The notes under the pieces: model-generated
Databases searched by the model: none
What the model saw: the letters and a program-made list of their open reading frames with translations, nothing else
What the model was told of the DNA's origin: nothing
Source: CAVVEC01 sp963770485
GTDB lineage: Bacteria; Acidobacteriota; Terriglobia; Terriglobales; Acidobacteriaceae
Assembly: GCA_963770485.1 (NCBI GenBank)
Contig: CAVYPX010000019.1
Coordinates: 1 to 64,000, forward strand
Reading direction: 5' to 3'
DNA length: 64,000 bases
In this document: piece by piece, positions 1-9,412 of the stretch
How the letters are laid out: each line of letters starts with the position of its first letter
Position numbering within the stretch: position 1 is the first letter of the stretch
Position numbers and translations under genes: made by a program

Positions 1-191
1 CGCTTTTTGCAAAGGTGGGAGACTCATGCAGCCCGCGCCGAGATTCTCCATTCGCGCCCCGACTTCATCGTCCCCACCTTTACACAGAACGTAAGGGTGG
101 GCCAACCCCCGCACACCATTGGCCCTCCCGCCCCCTCGCAAAAGACGCAAGGAGCGGGGCACCCGGCAGAAAACCTAGCTGAACGACTTCA
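1..191. other. Non-coding start of window
   Basis: No convincing gene is seen here. The short open frames have no recognisable product and no ribosome binding site. The stretch lies downstream of the minus-strand propeller gene that ends at 192, so it may hold its terminator region, but no clean hairpin with a T-run is visible. Confidence 0.4.
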
Positions 192-2825
192 TTAGTAAAC
201 TAGAAATGTGTAACCCGTAATGTTTCCAATCAGCGGGCTGCTTTGCACGCCCGTGTTGGTGGAAGTCGCATCCTGGCCATCGGTGGCGTAGGCGTACAGG
301 ATGTGCATACCTTTCTGCAGCGGACGCTTCACTTTGCCTTGGAACCGTCCGGAGCCTTCGTTCTTGGCGGCTAGCCAGCTCCCTTGCCAAGTATCGACTT
401 GGAGCAAAAGTCGCTCAATCTTGGTCGCGTGCGGTTTGAACGTATCTTTTGCTGTGAAGTTGAAAGATGGCCTCACACTGTGGGTGCGGTTATCCTGCAG
501 TGGTTGAATCGTAACCCTAATCGGGACCTTCTGCACTTGCTGCTCGGTGACAACTGCAACGTCATCGGTTCCATAGAAGGCTGCATAGAGCTTACCCGTG
601 ATAGAGTTTACTCCCAGAGAGGCGAATCCCTGGGCCTTGAGCGCAAGCGTAATCGCGGTATTGCTGATGCCATCGATGACCGCGACACTGTCGACATTGT
701 TGTTAACATAGATCTTGTTCGCGGCGGGATTCACGCTAATACCCCGGCCTGCGTTGGTGTGCGGAGGGACGATGTTAACGATTTTCTTCGTCGATTCGTC
801 GATTACGGTGACGCTGTTGGAGTTTGACACGTAAACCTTGTTTGTAAGCGAATTGATAGCCACCAAATCGGGGCCGTTCGCATTTGGGTCGGTGATTGTG
901 GTGACCTTGTTTGTGGCTCCGTCGATCACCGTCACGTTCTGGCTGTTCGCGACGTAAATCCTATTAGTCACGGGGTCCACCGCGATGGCATTCAGCCCCT
1001 TTGCGTTAGGATCCGTGACCGTGGTGGTGGTGTTCGTGTTCCCATCGATCACCGTCACGTTGTTGCTTTGGTTGTTCGCGACGTAAATCTTGTTTGTGAC
1101 AGGATTCACGGCTATAGCAATCGGCCACTTTGCATTAGGATCGGTTACAGTGGTGGTGGTGTTCGTGCTTCCGTCGATCACTGTTACATTGCCGGAGTTG
1201 TGACCGTCTCCTCCATTATTGGCCACATAGATCGTATCGGTCACAGGGTTCACGGCGATCGCCCAAGGTTTATAAGCGTTAGGGTCGGTTACAGTAGTGG
1301 TTGCATTCGTCGCGCCGTCGATCACAGTCACATTGCCGTCGTTCACTCCGAGTATTCCAAGATTTGCTACGTAAATTTTGTTGGTCGGTGGGTTGACGGC
1401 AACAGCTTCCGGAAACTGGGCGTTAGGATCGGTCACGGTCGTCGTCGCGTTCGTCGCACCGTCGATCACCGTCACGTTGCCGTAGCTGCCGTATCCGTTA
1501 TTGGCCACATAGATTTTGTTCGTGGCAGGATTGACTGCTGTCGCTACAGGCCTTTGGGCATTGGGGTCAGTTACGGTCACAAAGCCGTAGGTTCTTCCGT
1601 CGATTACCGTGACATTATTGCTGCCGTCGTACAAACCGCCGTTGCCTATGTAGACCCTTCCCGTGGCTGGATCCACTGCGATAGTGTTGGGAGCAACTGC
1701 GTTGGGATCGCTGACCGTCGTAATGGCGTTGGTTGCACCATTGATTACGGTAACGTTGTTGCTCCCCGCGTTGGCTACGTAAACCGCGTTACTCATCGGG
1801 TCCACCGCAAGGGACAGAGGCTGGTAAGCGTTCGGATCGGTCACTGTAGTTGCAGTGTTCGTGGCCCCGTCGATCACGGTCACATTGCCGTAGCCATTGC
1901 CTCCGTTGGTGGTCTGACCGGAATTGGCGACGTAGATTTTGTTGCTGACCGGGTTGACTGCTATTGAGACCGGTCCAACTGCGTTCGGGTCGGTTACGGT
2001 CACAATGCTGTTGGTGGCTCCGTCGACCACCGAAATATTGCTGCTGTTCTGATTGGCGACGTAAATCGTGTTCGTTACGGAGTTCACTGCAACAGCAATC
2101 GGGTGGTTGGCATTGGGGTCATTGATGGTGGTGATTTCGTTGGTTGCGCCGTCGATTATACTGATGCCGCCGCTGCTGCCGTTGAGATTTGCTACATAAA
2201 TCTTGTTGGTAACGGGATTCACAGCTAAAGCGACGGGATAGATGTTGTCCGACTTGCCGAGCAATTTATAGGAGTTGGTGGCTCCATCAATCACCATCAC
2301 GACACCGGGACCATATTGGGTATTGAGATCGAAATTAGTGGTCGCGATGTAGATCTTGTTCGTCCGTGGGTTGACGGCCACGGCACATGGGCTCCCATAT
2401 ATAGCGTTTTGCCCTTCGTACGGACCACGGATTGGCGTAATGGCGTCGGTGTTGCCGTCGATGACGAAAGCCCAAATATTGTCGTAGTTCTCGTACGCAT
2501 CCTGCGACACATAAATCTTGTTCGTGACGGAATTCACCCCTACAGCGTTGGGGAAGACCTCGTCATCTTGAGTGATCACCACTGTGCGGTTGCTGGCCCC
2601 ATTGATCCTGGTGGTAGCACCGTGAAATGAGCCGACCACGTAAGCGTCATCCGTCGTGGGATTGACTGCCAAACCCATCGGAGCCCCCGCTATTCCACCT
2701 ATTGTTGCAGTCACTGTTTGCCCAAGCATCCTGGCAGCGTGGCCAAAAAGGGACATCATTAGCGCTACGCCAACTAGCCAAGAAATCCCGAAGCTTGTGA
2801 ACTTATCGTTGCGCGTGAAAGCCAT
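192..2825 (-). CDS. Secreted YVTN-family beta-propeller repeat protein
   Basis: About 877 residues. After a signal peptide-like hydrophobic stretch (residues ~17-37), the protein is built of roughly 16 repeats of 40-48 residues. Each carries a core such as AVNPVTNKIYVAN followed by NVTVIDGATN and TVTDPNA, the classic YVTN/NHL-type propeller blade. The last ~110 residues are a separate beta-rich, Ig-like tail. Such proteins are exported and usually mediate surface or envelope interactions; ligand and function are unknown. The start is placed at 2825 because GGAGG lies just upstream of that ATG; an upstream in-frame start would add 28 residues that lack signal-peptide character. The near-identical repeats make copy number prone to assembly error. 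Confidence 0.9.
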   Translation of the reverse strand: MAFTRNDKFTSFGISWLVGVALMMSLFGHAARMLGQTVTATIGGIAGAPMGLAVNPTTDDAYVVGSFHGATTRINGASNRTVVITQDDEVFPNAVGVNSVTNKIYVSQDAYENYDNIWAFVIDGNTDAITPIRGPYEGQNAIYGSPCAVAVNPRTNKIYIATTNFDLNTQYGPGVVMVIDGATNSYKLLGKSDNIYPVALAVNPVTNKIYVANLNGSSGGISIIDGATNEITTINDPNANHPIAVAVNSVTNTIYVANQNSSNISVVDGATNSIVTVTDPNAVGPVSIAVNPVSNKIYVANSGQTTNGGNGYGNVTVIDGATNTATTVTDPNAYQPLSLAVDPMSNAVYVANAGSNNVTVINGATNAITTVSDPNAVAPNTIAVDPATGRVYIGNGGLYDGSNNVTVIDGRTYGFVTVTDPNAQRPVATAVNPATNKIYVANNGYGSYGNVTVIDGATNATTTVTDPNAQFPEAVAVNPPTNKIYVANLGILGVNDGNVTVIDGATNATTTVTDPNAYKPWAIAVNPVTDTIYVANNGGDGHNSGNVTVIDGSTNTTTTVTDPNAKWPIAIAVNPVTNKIYVANNQSNNVTVIDGNTNTTTTVTDPNAKGLNAIAVDPVTNRIYVANSQNVTVIDGATNKVTTITDPNANGPDLVAINSLTNKVYVSNSNSVTVIDESTKKIVNIVPPHTNAGRGISVNPAANKIYVNNNVDSVAVIDGISNTAITLALKAQGFASLGVNSITGKLYAAFYGTDDVAVVTEQQVQKVPIRVTIQPLQDNRTHSVRPSFNFTAKDTFKPHATKIERLLLQVDTWQGSWLAAKNEGSGRFQGKVKRPLQKGMHILYAYATDGQDATSTNTGVQSSPLIGNITGYTFLVY

Positions 2826-2990
2826 GGTTTCCTCCCAAAGGCTTGTAGTCCCGGTTTTGACGATTCGAGACCTGATGAGGACATTCGCAGTGCCAAAGCT
2901 AGAGTCCAAAGATTGAGGAGGGAGTTCTTCGACATCCAGCGGCGGCTATTATCCTTCTGTGCATTGCTGGCTGTCAAGAATAAGAAACAA

Positions 2991-3027
2991 GGGGAAACAA
3001 GGGGGAAACAAGGGGGGAAACAAGGGG
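2991..3027 (+). repeat. Four-G-tract tandem repeat (G-quadruplex motif)
   Basis: Four G-runs of 4, 5, 6 and 4 bases are separated by three identical AAACAA hexamers. This fits the canonical intramolecular G-quadruplex pattern. It lies 166 bp upstream of the propeller gene start (2825) and about 180 bp from the parS pair. Whether it folds or has a role is inference; it may also be a slippage-prone simple repeat. Confidence 0.7.
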
Positions 3028-3208
3028 ACAGACGGAACGTTCACCAGATTTTTTTCCGAAAGTTAGGCAACCGAGATTACGGCCGGTGGCCCACTCAAGC
3101 CCGGTTTCGGCTTGAGCGGGAGTTTGGAGGGCAAGCAGACCTGTGACCCTCGTCTAAGTACCATCATCACTATAACTTGAATGTCGGTACAAACACGTGA
3201 TGACGATA

Positions 3209-3224
3209 TGTTCCACGTGGAACA
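3209..3224. promoter_or_regulatory. parS-type centromere site 1
   Basis: A perfect 16-bp palindrome, TGTTCCACGTGGAACA. It matches the widely conserved bacterial parS consensus (TGTTnCACGTGnAACA) bound by chromosomal ParB. It is intergenic, between the propeller gene and the MarC-like gene. A second identical copy lies 35 bp away, which argues strongly against chance. Chromosomal parS sites usually cluster near the replication origin; no parA, parB or dnaA is visible in this window. Confidence 0.8.
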
Positions 3225-3243
3225 CTCCGCGCATTCCGTCTAA

Positions 3244-3259
3244 TGTTCCACGTGGAACA
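3244..3259. promoter_or_regulatory. parS-type centromere site 2
   Basis: Second perfect copy of TGTTCCACGTGGAACA, 35 bp centre to centre from the first. The spacing of about 3.3 helical turns puts the two sites on roughly similar faces. A further bare CACGTG core at 3194-3199 lacks the flanking arms and is not counted. Confidence 0.8.
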
Positions 3260-3289
3260 CGCGGGCGAGGGCGCCCGCGCCACACCGTC

Positions 3290-3937
3290 TTATCCCCTGA
3301 AATCCGCCACGCCATCCCAGACCAACTGCACCGCAATCGCCAGCAGCAGGAAGCCGAAAATGCGATTGATGGCGCCGGTTGCGCCTGGCCCAAGCCGCTT
3401 CACCAGCGGACCTCCGAGGCAGAGAAATAGATAGACGACCACACCGAGCGCCACAATGCCGATCACCATCCCGAAGTAAGTGATCATGCTGCCGGCGTGT
3501 GCCGCCAAGCCCATCACCACGCCGATGGAACCCGGTCCGGAGAGCATCGGCATGGCCATCGGGGTCAGCGAAATGTCTTCCTTCGTGCTCGCCTCATTGC
3601 TTTCCGCTGCAGTGATGCGGCTGGACCCGGTCACCATACCCCAGGCGGTATTGGCCACGATCAGGCCGCCGGCGATTTTCAGCACGGGCAGCGAGATGCC
3701 GAAAAATATGAGCACGAAGCGCCCAAAGAAAAGAAAGACGACCAAAATGGCGAACACGTAGATCGCGGTCTTAAGCGCGGTATGCCTGCGCTCGGCGGGA
3801 GGGAAGTCAGAGGTCAGCGTGAAGAACAACGGAACCCCACCTAAAGGATTCACGATGGGGAACAATGCCAGGAAGGTGGCGATTGCCGCCGAGGGCAGGT
3901 CTCGCACAAAGTATTGCACCGCGTTGCCGCCTGTCAT
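3290..3937 (-). CDS. MarC-family integral membrane protein
   Basis: 215 residues with about six hydrophobic segments and the family signature near the N-terminus (LFPIVNPLGGVPLFF). The length and the late GPGSIGVVMGLA segment also fit the MarC/UPF0056 family of inner-membrane proteins. The transported substrate is not established for the family; older links to multiple antibiotic resistance are not well supported. Its start is only 2 bp after the stop of the upstream M28 peptidase gene, so the two are probably cotranscribed and translationally coupled. Confidence 0.88.
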   Translation of the reverse strand: MTGGNAVQYFVRDLPSAAIATFLALFPIVNPLGGVPLFFTLTSDFPPAERRHTALKTAIYVFAILVVFLFFGRFVLIFFGISLPVLKIAGGLIVANTAWGMVTGSSRITAAESNEASTKEDISLTPMAMPMLSGPGSIGVVMGLAAHAGSMITYFGMVIGIVALGVVVYLFLCLGGPLVKRLGPGATGAINRIFGFLLLAIAVQLVWDGVADFRG

Positions 3938-3939
3938 AG

Positions 3940-6121
3940 CTAGCGATAGCCCTCCAGCGCTTTAGCCGCGCGATTCAGCGCCGCAGCCAGAGCCGCAACC
4001 TGCTGCCGGGTGCGGTCGAGATCGTGTTTGTCGATCGCTTCGTTGACTCCGGGGATGACCACGGCCGCGTAGCCGGTGTATTCTCCCGGAGCATAAATTG
4101 CGTGGCGATACCACGGTCGGTTGGGCAGCCCCTCGGGAATCAGCAGGGCGCGCTCTGCATCCCGCAGAGCCTGATTCAACTTACGGGGATCGCCCGGCGA
4201 ACTCTTCTGCCGTGCCAGAATCTTCGCCCCCGCCTGCTCGAAATGATGCGCGGCCTGTGCAGCGGTGGTGAAGTCGGGTGACTGATTGCTGAACTCTGTC
4301 TGGGCCTTCTTCTTTGCAGAATCGACGTAGGCCACGATTTCTTTGCCGTATTCTTCGTAATCGAAGGGCAGCACGTCAGCGTCGGCCATGCGGATGGTTT
4401 CAATTCCGAAAACACGCGCCATCTCCTGCTCGTAGACAAAATCAGGATCAGCAAATTTCGTAAACCAGTTGAAGTTATCGAACGCCGAGTGGTAAACGCC
4501 ATAGGAACCGGTCGAACTCATGTCTGAGGAGGGAACGCCAAGGTGTTGCAGGAATACTGTGTAATCTGATCCGCTGCCCAGATCACCCACAGGGACGTCG
4601 GACTTAGATTGCGCAGCCGGGATGCGCTTCATGTCGCCGATGGCTTCCGTCTGCGTCGGGCCGGACTCGGCTCCAGGCTGGTTCGCTTTTTGCCAAGCCT
4701 CATAGACTGTCCCGCCTTTCGGGTCGGGCACAGTTTTTGCGACGTCACGCAAGAACTGCTTCAGGCTGGGCACGGACGATGCTCCAAACTTCGGTCCCGA
4801 AACCGCAACATCCATATTGAAGTAGGCTACGGCGCTGGCTAGTTCGGTCTCGTGTTGCTCGCCCCATTCGGTGGAACCGAGCAGGCCCTCTTCCTCTCCG
4901 TCCCAACTTCCGAAGATCATGGTGCGCTTCGGCTTCCAACCCGACTTCAGCAATTCTCCCAGACCATGCACGGCTTCCAACATAGCCGCCGTGCCGCTGT
5001 TGGGATCCACTGCCCCGTACACCCAGGCATCGCGGTGATTGCCCGCGACCACCCATTCGTCGGGCAGTTCACTTCCACGCACCCGGCCGATCACGTCCCA
5101 AATGGTGCGGAACTGGTAATCCTGCTTGAGATGCATCCTCACCTTTACCGGCCCGGGTCCCACGTGATAGGTGAAGGGCAGCGCACCCTGCCAATCGCGC
5201 GGTGAATCCGGACCGCCCAGATGCTCCAGGATGGGCCACGCGTCAGTGTAGGAGAGTGGAGTGGTGGGAATCTTCGGCATCTGAGCGGATTGTGGCGGCG
5301 GTGTGCGGTTGGCGTCGGGAAGTGACGGAAGGGAGGCAATCCCCGGAGTGGTAGGGTCGCCGGCAAACTCGAACATGTAGCCGATCGATCCTCGCTGCAC
5401 GCCCGTGTCCGGCCGCCAAGGGCCCTGCGGGTACTTATCGCCGCGCCGCCAGCCATCGTCCGCAGGATCGGAGTAGAGGATGAGGCCGGCAGCGCCGTGC
5501 TCCTGCGCCACAAATGCTTTCACACCGCGAAAATTCTGACCGTACCGTACCAGAACAATCTTGCCCCGGACGTTCACCTTCAACTGTTCCAGCTTCTTGA
5601 AATCTTCCGGAGATCCGTAATTGGCATAGACCACGTCCGCCTCGGCGTCCCCGGATGGGGACATGCTGTTGAACGGCATGATGACCCTGGGATCGTCGGC
5701 ATAGGAATCACCCTCCACGTGCTCGCGTGTAGGTCCGTGCATCTTCACGCCCGCTGGCGCGGTGATATCCACGCTGATTTCGGCGGGGTAATTTATCCAG
5801 GCGCGGTATTCGACGATTTCTGTATCCAGGCCGGACTTCGCGGAATTTTTGGGCAACATAATCCGCGGTCGCTTTGTCTTCGGGCGTTCCGGCAACATGC
5901 GGGGCCTGGGTGAGGATTCGCAAGTGGTCTTTGGCGAGTTTGGGATCGGGGATCGCGAGGAATTTGGATTCGATCGAATTCTCGGTCCCCGCATCGCGAA
6001 AGCCGAAAATCTTCGTCGCCGTGGGCGTCTTTGCGGTATCTTCGGCGTTAAGGTTCGGCTGGTTCCAACTGCCGGCATTGAGCAACAGAACGGACAGACT
6101 CAAGAGCGGGAAGATTCTCAT
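3940..6121 (-). pseudogene. M28-family (glutamate carboxypeptidase II-like) peptidase, frameshifted
   Basis: The gene reads as a secreted M28B/NAALADase-type zinc peptidase, but in two frames. The first ~95 residues start at the ATG at 6121 (GGAGG upstream), carry a signal peptide and run to ADYVAQKFRE. The frame then has to shift near 5835 to continue as GLDTEIVEYRAW. Removing one base (the A at about 5835 on the plus strand) restores KFREAGLDTEI. The remainder is intact and has the metal and catalytic motifs: NHRDAW, AVDPNSG, DGEEEG, FNMDV and VYHSAFDN, plus a PA-type insert domain. Total length would be about 726 residues, normal for the family. Either a recent inactivating frameshift or a sequencing or assembly error; otherwise unbroken coding favours a recent event or error. 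Confidence 0.85.
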
Positions 6122-6501
6122 CGGCCTCCACTGCGATCCCACGGATCCCAAGCGATGGAATCGCGACACGTACTCGACCATAGTAACCCAGGCTCCGGCA
6201 ACGCAGGCGCGAGCGTCCCTTGGGTGAGCAACAGCAGCCGCAGCCAAAGGAACGGCAAAAGATTTGCCACAGTTCTTTTGCGGGTCTGCCTCGATCCTTG
6301 TCATTCCGAGGAGCGAAGGCGACGAGGAATCTGCAGTTTTTCTTGCGCTGTGAAGAACTACAGATCCCTCGCTGCGCTCGGGATGACAATGGGAGCGGGG
6401 GTTTTTCAACGAGGATGGGGGTTGGATCTCCGTTGTAATATGGCGCTGAAAAGTTACATGCGGAAATGACCGGTTCAAGCAGGAACAGCTAAACTTCTTG
6501 T
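6122..6501. other. Intergenic region with dispersed palindrome
   Basis: No gene is seen between the divergent M28 and methyltransferase genes. The middle holds a dispersed palindromic repeat (6299-6388). Promoters for both genes are expected here but none could be assigned with confidence. Confidence 0.5.
6299..6388. repeat. Dispersed GTCATTCCGAGGAGCG palindromic element
   Basis: Two imperfectly complementary arms: a left arm beginning TGTCATTCCGAGGAGCGAAG and a right arm ending CGCTGCGCTCGGGATGACA, separated by about 20 bases. A closely similar element occurs at 60529-60615, and diverged ones at 24893-25105, 29566-29776 and 34203-34280. Such intergenic elements translate to a typical HPERSEGS-like string and are frequent in acidobacterial genomes. 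Resembles a REP/MITE-like non-autonomous repeat. Confidence 0.8.
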
Positions 6502-7266
6502 ATGCCTGTGAAAGATCCCACTCAGCGCTTCTCATCCCGCGTTGACAATTACGTGCGCTACCGCCCGGACTACCCGCTGGAAGTCTTATATCTTCTGAAG
6601 AATGAGTGCGGTCTCACTCCTGATTCCGTGATCGCTGATATCGCCTCCGGCACGGGCCTGTTCACCCGCTTACTGCTCGAGAATGGCAACCGGGTCTTTG
6701 GCGTGGAGCCCAACGCCGATATGCGCGGGGCGGGGGAGCAATTCCTGGCGCAATACCCGCACTTTACGAGCGTTGCCGGAACGGCTGAGGCGACCACGCT
6801 TCCCGATCAAAGTGTCGACCTAGTCACAGCGGCGCAGGCAGCACACTGGTTCGATCGCGGAAAGGCGCGGCGTGAATTCCTGCGCATTCTCAAACCCCAG
6901 GGCTGGACCGTGCTCTTGTGGAACGAGCGCCGCACCGACTCGACTCCCTTTCTTCGCGATTACGAGCAACTGCTGCTGAGTTACGGCACCGATTATCAGG
7001 AGGTGCGGCACGAGCGCACGACCGCCGAGATTTCTGATTTCTTCGCGCCGGCGCCATTCCAATCGCGCGAATTGGAGATGCGTCAGGAACTCGACTATTC
7101 CGCTCTCGAAGGCCGGCTACTGTCTTCTTCCTATACGCCAGGGCCGGATCATCCAACCTATGAATCCATGTTGCGCGAATTGCGCCGGATGTTTGATGCG
7201 CACCGAGTCAACGGCCGGGTGGCTTTGGAGTACAACACACTCGTTTATTACGGCCGGTTGGACTAG
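6502..7266 (+). CDS. Class I SAM-dependent methyltransferase
   Basis: 254 residues. A Rossmann-type methyltransferase with SAM-binding motif I around residues 43-54 (ADIASGTGLFT), the acidic ribose-contact motif VEPNADM, and a later SVDLVTAAQAAHWF segment typical of methyltransferase type-11/25 proteins. The family includes ubiquinone/menaquinone-biosynthesis-like and trans-aconitate-like enzymes; the substrate cannot be told from sequence. It stands alone between repeat elements, with a plausible own promoter in the upstream 380 bp. Confidence 0.85.
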   Translation: MPVKDPTQRFSSRVDNYVRYRPDYPLEVLYLLKNECGLTPDSVIADIASGTGLFTRLLLENGNRVFGVEPNADMRGAGEQFLAQYPHFTSVAGTAEATTLPDQSVDLVTAAQAAHWFDRGKARREFLRILKPQGWTVLLWNERRTDSTPFLRDYEQLLLSYGTDYQEVRHERTTAEISDFFAPAPFQSRELEMRQELDYSALEGRLLSSSYTPGPDHPTYESMLRELRRMFDAHRVNGRVALEYNTLVYYGRLD

Positions 7267-7268
7267 AT

Positions 7269-7300
7269 TTCACCACAGAGGCACAGAGACACAGAGAAAC
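7269..7300. repeat. CACAGAG-type dispersed repeat
   Basis: A run of the form TTCACCACAGAGGCACAGAG followed by further ACACAGAG units, immediately after the methyltransferase stop. Related copies lie at 26648-26678, 57446-57573 (as an inverted pair) and 59475-59506, all between genes. Function unknown. Confidence 0.65.
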
Positions 7301-7362
7301 ACGATAGGTTTATTGCGGCTTTCAATTTCTGGAGGGAGTCTTTCGAGGAATACCGAGGTCCC

Positions 7363-8817
7363 ATGCCTGACGAAAAAACATTTCACATGACCCCCGACGA
7401 ATTCCGCCGTCACGGCCATGCTGTGGTGGACTGGATCGCAGACTATTACCGGCGCATTGAATCTTACCCGGTGCTGTCTCGAGTGGAACCGGGCCAGATT
7501 CGGGCATCGCTGCCGGCAAGTCCTCCCGCGACCGGTGAGCCTTTCACAGCGATCCTGGCGGACGTCGAGAAACTGATCGTTCCTGGAATCACGCACTGGC
7601 AATCGCCGAATTTTTATGCGTACTTTCCCTCGAACAATTCGGGGGCATCGATTCTTGGTGACTTGCTTTCTTCCGGGCTCGGCGTGCAAGGCATGCTCTG
7701 GGCGACCAGCCCGGCGTGCACAGAACTGGAGACGCATGTTCTCGATTGGCTGGTTTCAATGCTGGGCCTACCGCGGAAGTTTCTTTCCACCAATACCGGA
7801 GGCGGCGTGATTCAGGACACTGCCTCCAGCGCGTCTCTCTGCGCTTTGCTGGCCGCGCGGGAGCGCGTCACCAATTTCGCCAGCAACAAGCGGGGTTGCG
7901 ATGGGAAGCTGGTCGTTTACACATCGTCGCAGGCGCATTCTTCGATTGAAAAGGACGTCCAGATCGCGGGACTGGGCCGCGACAACCTTCACCTCATCGA
8001 CGTGGACGAGAACTTCGCTATGCGCCCCGAGGCGCTGGCGCGACAAATTCAGCAAGATCGTCGCGCTGGTCTGACTCCCTGCTTTGTCTGCGCCACTGTG
8101 GGCACGACTTCCTCGAATGCGATCGACCCTCTGCCCGAAATCGGGCGCATCTGCCACGAAAACAATTTATGGTTTCACGTGGACGCCGCTATGTCCGGCA
8201 CCGCGGCACTTTGTCCCGAGTTCCGCCACATTCATGATGGGGTCGAACTCGCTGACAGCTATACGTTCAATCCGCACAAGTGGATGTTTACCAACTTCGA
8301 CTGCAACTGCTTCTACGTGGCCGATCGCAAAGCCCTCATTCAGACTCTGAGCATTCTGCCCGAATATTTGCGCAACAAAGCGACGGAATCTGGCGCGGTC
8401 TTCGACTATCGGGATTGGCAGATTCCGCTCGGCCGCCGCTTCCGCGCGCTGAAATTGTGGTTTGTGATTCGCCACTATGGAATCGAGGGCCTGCAATATC
8501 ACGTGCGCCAGCACATCGAACTGGCTCAGCAGTTCGCTGGATGGGTGAAGGACGACAGCCGCTTGGAACTGGCCGCACCAGCGCCCTTAAACCTGGTCTG
8601 CTTCCGGCACAAGGGCGGAGATGTTGTGAATCAGGCGCTGATGGATCGTCTGAACCGCAGCGGCGATCTTTACCTGACCCACACTCGCCTGAATGACCGG
8701 CTCACGTTGCGGTTTTGCGTCGGCCAGGCGAATACTACGGCACGGCACGTTCAGCGGGCGTGGGCGAGAATTCAAGACGAAGCAGGCAAAGCCGAGACGA
8801 ACAGAGCAGTACCGTAG
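7363..8817 (+). CDS. PLP-dependent amino acid decarboxylase (group II, aromatic-type)
   Basis: 484 residues, the usual length for group II pyridoxal-phosphate decarboxylases (aromatic-L-amino-acid, tyrosine or tryptophan decarboxylase type). The N-terminus (GHAVVDWIADYYRRIESYPVL) and the active-site segment with the PLP lysine at about residue 306 (FNPHKW) are well conserved. So are the HVDAAMSG and TVGTTSSNAIDPL segments around the cofactor. It would convert an aromatic or related amino acid to its amine plus CO2; the exact substrate is not resolvable. GAGG lies 5 bases before the ATG. Monocistronic as far as can be seen. Confidence 0.9.
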   Translation: MPDEKTFHMTPDEFRRHGHAVVDWIADYYRRIESYPVLSRVEPGQIRASLPASPPATGEPFTAILADVEKLIVPGITHWQSPNFYAYFPSNNSGASILGDLLSSGLGVQGMLWATSPACTELETHVLDWLVSMLGLPRKFLSTNTGGGVIQDTASSASLCALLAARERVTNFASNKRGCDGKLVVYTSSQAHSSIEKDVQIAGLGRDNLHLIDVDENFAMRPEALARQIQQDRRAGLTPCFVCATVGTTSSNAIDPLPEIGRICHENNLWFHVDAAMSGTAALCPEFRHIHDGVELADSYTFNPHKWMFTNFDCNCFYVADRKALIQTLSILPEYLRNKATESGAVFDYRDWQIPLGRRFRALKLWFVIRHYGIEGLQYHVRQHIELAQQFAGWVKDDSRLELAAPAPLNLVCFRHKGGDVVNQALMDRLNRSGDLYLTHTRLNDRLTLRFCVGQANTTARHVQRAWARIQDEAGKAETNRAVP

Positions 8818-8865
8818 AAACCGGGCCGGTTGCAGTCTCAGCTCTGGGCAACGCATCTTATTCGG

Positions 8866-9327
8866 TCACTTCTCCCCAGCCGCCGCCGACCTGCCCGGCT
8901 TGGCCGCAGACTGAATGCCCCGGGCTTTCCGAACGAGGTATTTTCCCGGGCCAGCGAGAAATCGTGCCAGCCTGGCCGCAACGTCCTCCAGCAGAACGCG
9001 ATCTTCGGCGCCAAAAGCATTTTCCCGATCACTTTCTACATCGAGCACACCCACTTCCCGGCCACCCAGCTTCATGGAAATCAGAATCTTGGTCCGAGTT
9101 TCCGGCATTTCCATTCTTCCGGGATGCGAATCGCGGCCGCCATCCAGTAATTGCTGCGGCGCATTCTTTCCGACCGCCAGATAGATTCCCATCCACGTGT
9201 AGTGACGGCCCCGGCAGAGCAGTTCGACTACGTCCTGCAGCGGAGAATGATGAAACGAAGGTTTGTTCGCCGCGAGTATGCATTCGAGCTCAGCCAGTAG
9301 TTTGCGCGGGGGACGATACCTTTTCAA
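8866..9327 (-). CDS. GAF domain-containing protein
   Basis: 153 residues forming essentially one GAF domain, as in free-methionine-sulfoxide-reductase-like or sensory GAF proteins. The pattern YTWMGIYLAVG ... KILISMKLGGREVGVLDVES ... FGAEDRVLLEDVAARLARFL is typical. No effector domain is present. The proposed start is a TTG with weak upstream signals, so the first residues are uncertain. It faces the decarboxylase gene convergently, with about 50 bp between the stops. Ligand unknown. Confidence 0.78.
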   Translation of the reverse strand: MKRYRPPRKLLAELECILAANKPSFHHSPLQDVVELLCRGRHYTWMGIYLAVGKNAPQQLLDGGRDSHPGRMEMPETRTKILISMKLGGREVGVLDVESDRENAFGAEDRVLLEDVAARLARFLAGPGKYLVRKARGIQSAAKPGRSAAAGEK

Positions 9328-9412
9328 GATTGCGAATCCTAAACAGATTAATTAAGACGCGGCTAGTCTAGCTGCGCGCAAGGCAAGCGTCAACGTAGCC
9401 CTTGGAACGGTA

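Noticed and set aside
384..1967. Plus-strand open frames inside the propeller gene
   Set aside because: They are antisense shadows of the YVTN repeats, with repetitive Val/Asp/Arg-rich translations and no ribosome sites.
800..2700. Regularly spaced DNA repeats resembling a CRISPR array
   Set aside because: The ~120-140 bp periodicity and coding phase come from YVTN protein blades; units are diverged and there are no spacers or cas genes.
3194..3199. Third parS site
   Set aside because: Only the CACGTG core is present; the TGTT/AACA arms are absent.
8170..8186. parS-like GTTTCACGTGGAC in the decarboxylase gene
   Set aside because: Not palindromic beyond the core and encoded within the conserved FHVDAA motif, so explained by coding sequence.
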